The notes beneath the pieces are model-generated. The model made no database searches and was not told where the DNA came from. It saw only the letters and a list, made by a program, of their open reading frames with translations. Of a stretch of DNA of 31,052 bases, positions 30,905 to 31,052 are shown one piece after another (position 1 is the stretch's first letter; every line of letters starts with the position of its first letter). The position numbers were made by a program, and so were the translations under genes. Where the stretch lies: positions 1 to 31,052 of IMG/VR virus record IMGVR_UViG_3300012363_000216, one strand, 5' to 3'. The stretch is from a virus.

Positions 30905-31052
30905 ATGTGTATGAAATGTGGGAAAAGGACCGGGATACCAAGAGAAAAGGGCGGATGTTCGTGTGCTTACGATCGAATCCAAGCCTGTATTGCTTCCGGC
31001 AAACATCTGATGGTAGAACAATATAATCATTTGTTGAAATGGCTGGAGTGTA
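30905..31052 (+). CDS. Partial zinc-ribbon protein, cut by window end
   Basis: An open frame from ATG 30905, one base after the preceding stop, runs off the window after 49 codons. It starts MCMKCGKRTGIPREKGGCSC, with CxxC (C2/C5) and CxC (C18/C20) plus C28, a compact zinc-binding pattern. It continues the paralog operon. The 3' end is not seen. Confidence 0.65.
   Translation, partial: MCMKCGKRTGIPREKGGCSCAYDRIQACIASGKHLMVEQYNHLLKWLEC

Overview
The window looks like a piece of the genome of a large tailed bacteriophage (Caudoviricetes) with a low-GC genome. Genes are tightly packed, with many start/stop overlaps (ATGA, TAATG) and frequent GTG/TTG starts. They encode phage-type functions: a DnaB-family helicase, a GH19 endolysin, a baseplate J-like protein and fibre-like virion proteins, mixed with host-like enzymes (peptide deformylase, ClpP-like protease). 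A GH19 lysozyme and a predicted lipoprotein suggest a Gram-negative host; this is inference. No tRNA, CRISPR array, insertion sequence or reverse transcriptase was seen, and no gene-free stretch exceeds 300 bases.

Layout. Positions 26-5941 (+) hold a compact set of replication and host-modification genes: small zinc-ribbon proteins, the helicase, the ClpP-like protein, a membrane-anchored protein, several small unknowns and peptide deformylase. Positions 5938-6498 (-) encode the endolysin. It is divergent from a lipoprotein at 6551-7060 (+) that carries a HExxH metallopeptidase motif. Positions 7054-26956 (-) form one structural block, read from right to left: a deaminase-fold protein lacking its zinc ligands, a 2334-residue baseplate J-like protein, a 2317-residue chimera with a glycoside-hydrolase-like module, a small zinc ribbon, a kelch-propeller protein, a small tail-tube-like protein, and a fibre with a glycine-rich repeat zone. 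Positions 27003-28030 (+) encode an RlaP-like nucleotidyltransferase and a small protein. Positions 28087-29015 (-) encode a two-helix membrane protein and a basic unknown. Positions 29087-31052 (+) encode a ParB-fold protein, five tandem paralogous small proteins of unknown function, and the start of another zinc-ribbon gene cut by the window edge.

Themes. (1) Four virion proteins share a repeated beta-rich domain of about 65 residues with a PGE motif. Two copies nearly 9 kb apart are still nearly identical over parts of their DNA, which suggests that domain shuffling or gene conversion builds the adsorption apparatus. (2) The baseplate J-like protein and the glycoside-hydrolase chimera are several times the usual size for their families. 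The GC content of the chimera jumps sharply near 17.93 kb, as expected for an acquired module. (3) Several genes outside the structural block have sigma70-like promoters with a 17-bp spacer whose -10 box ends 5-10 bases before the start codon, which predicts leaderless or nearly leaderless mRNAs. (4) The five-paralog array behind the ParB-fold gene is the best candidate here for an undescribed accessory system.
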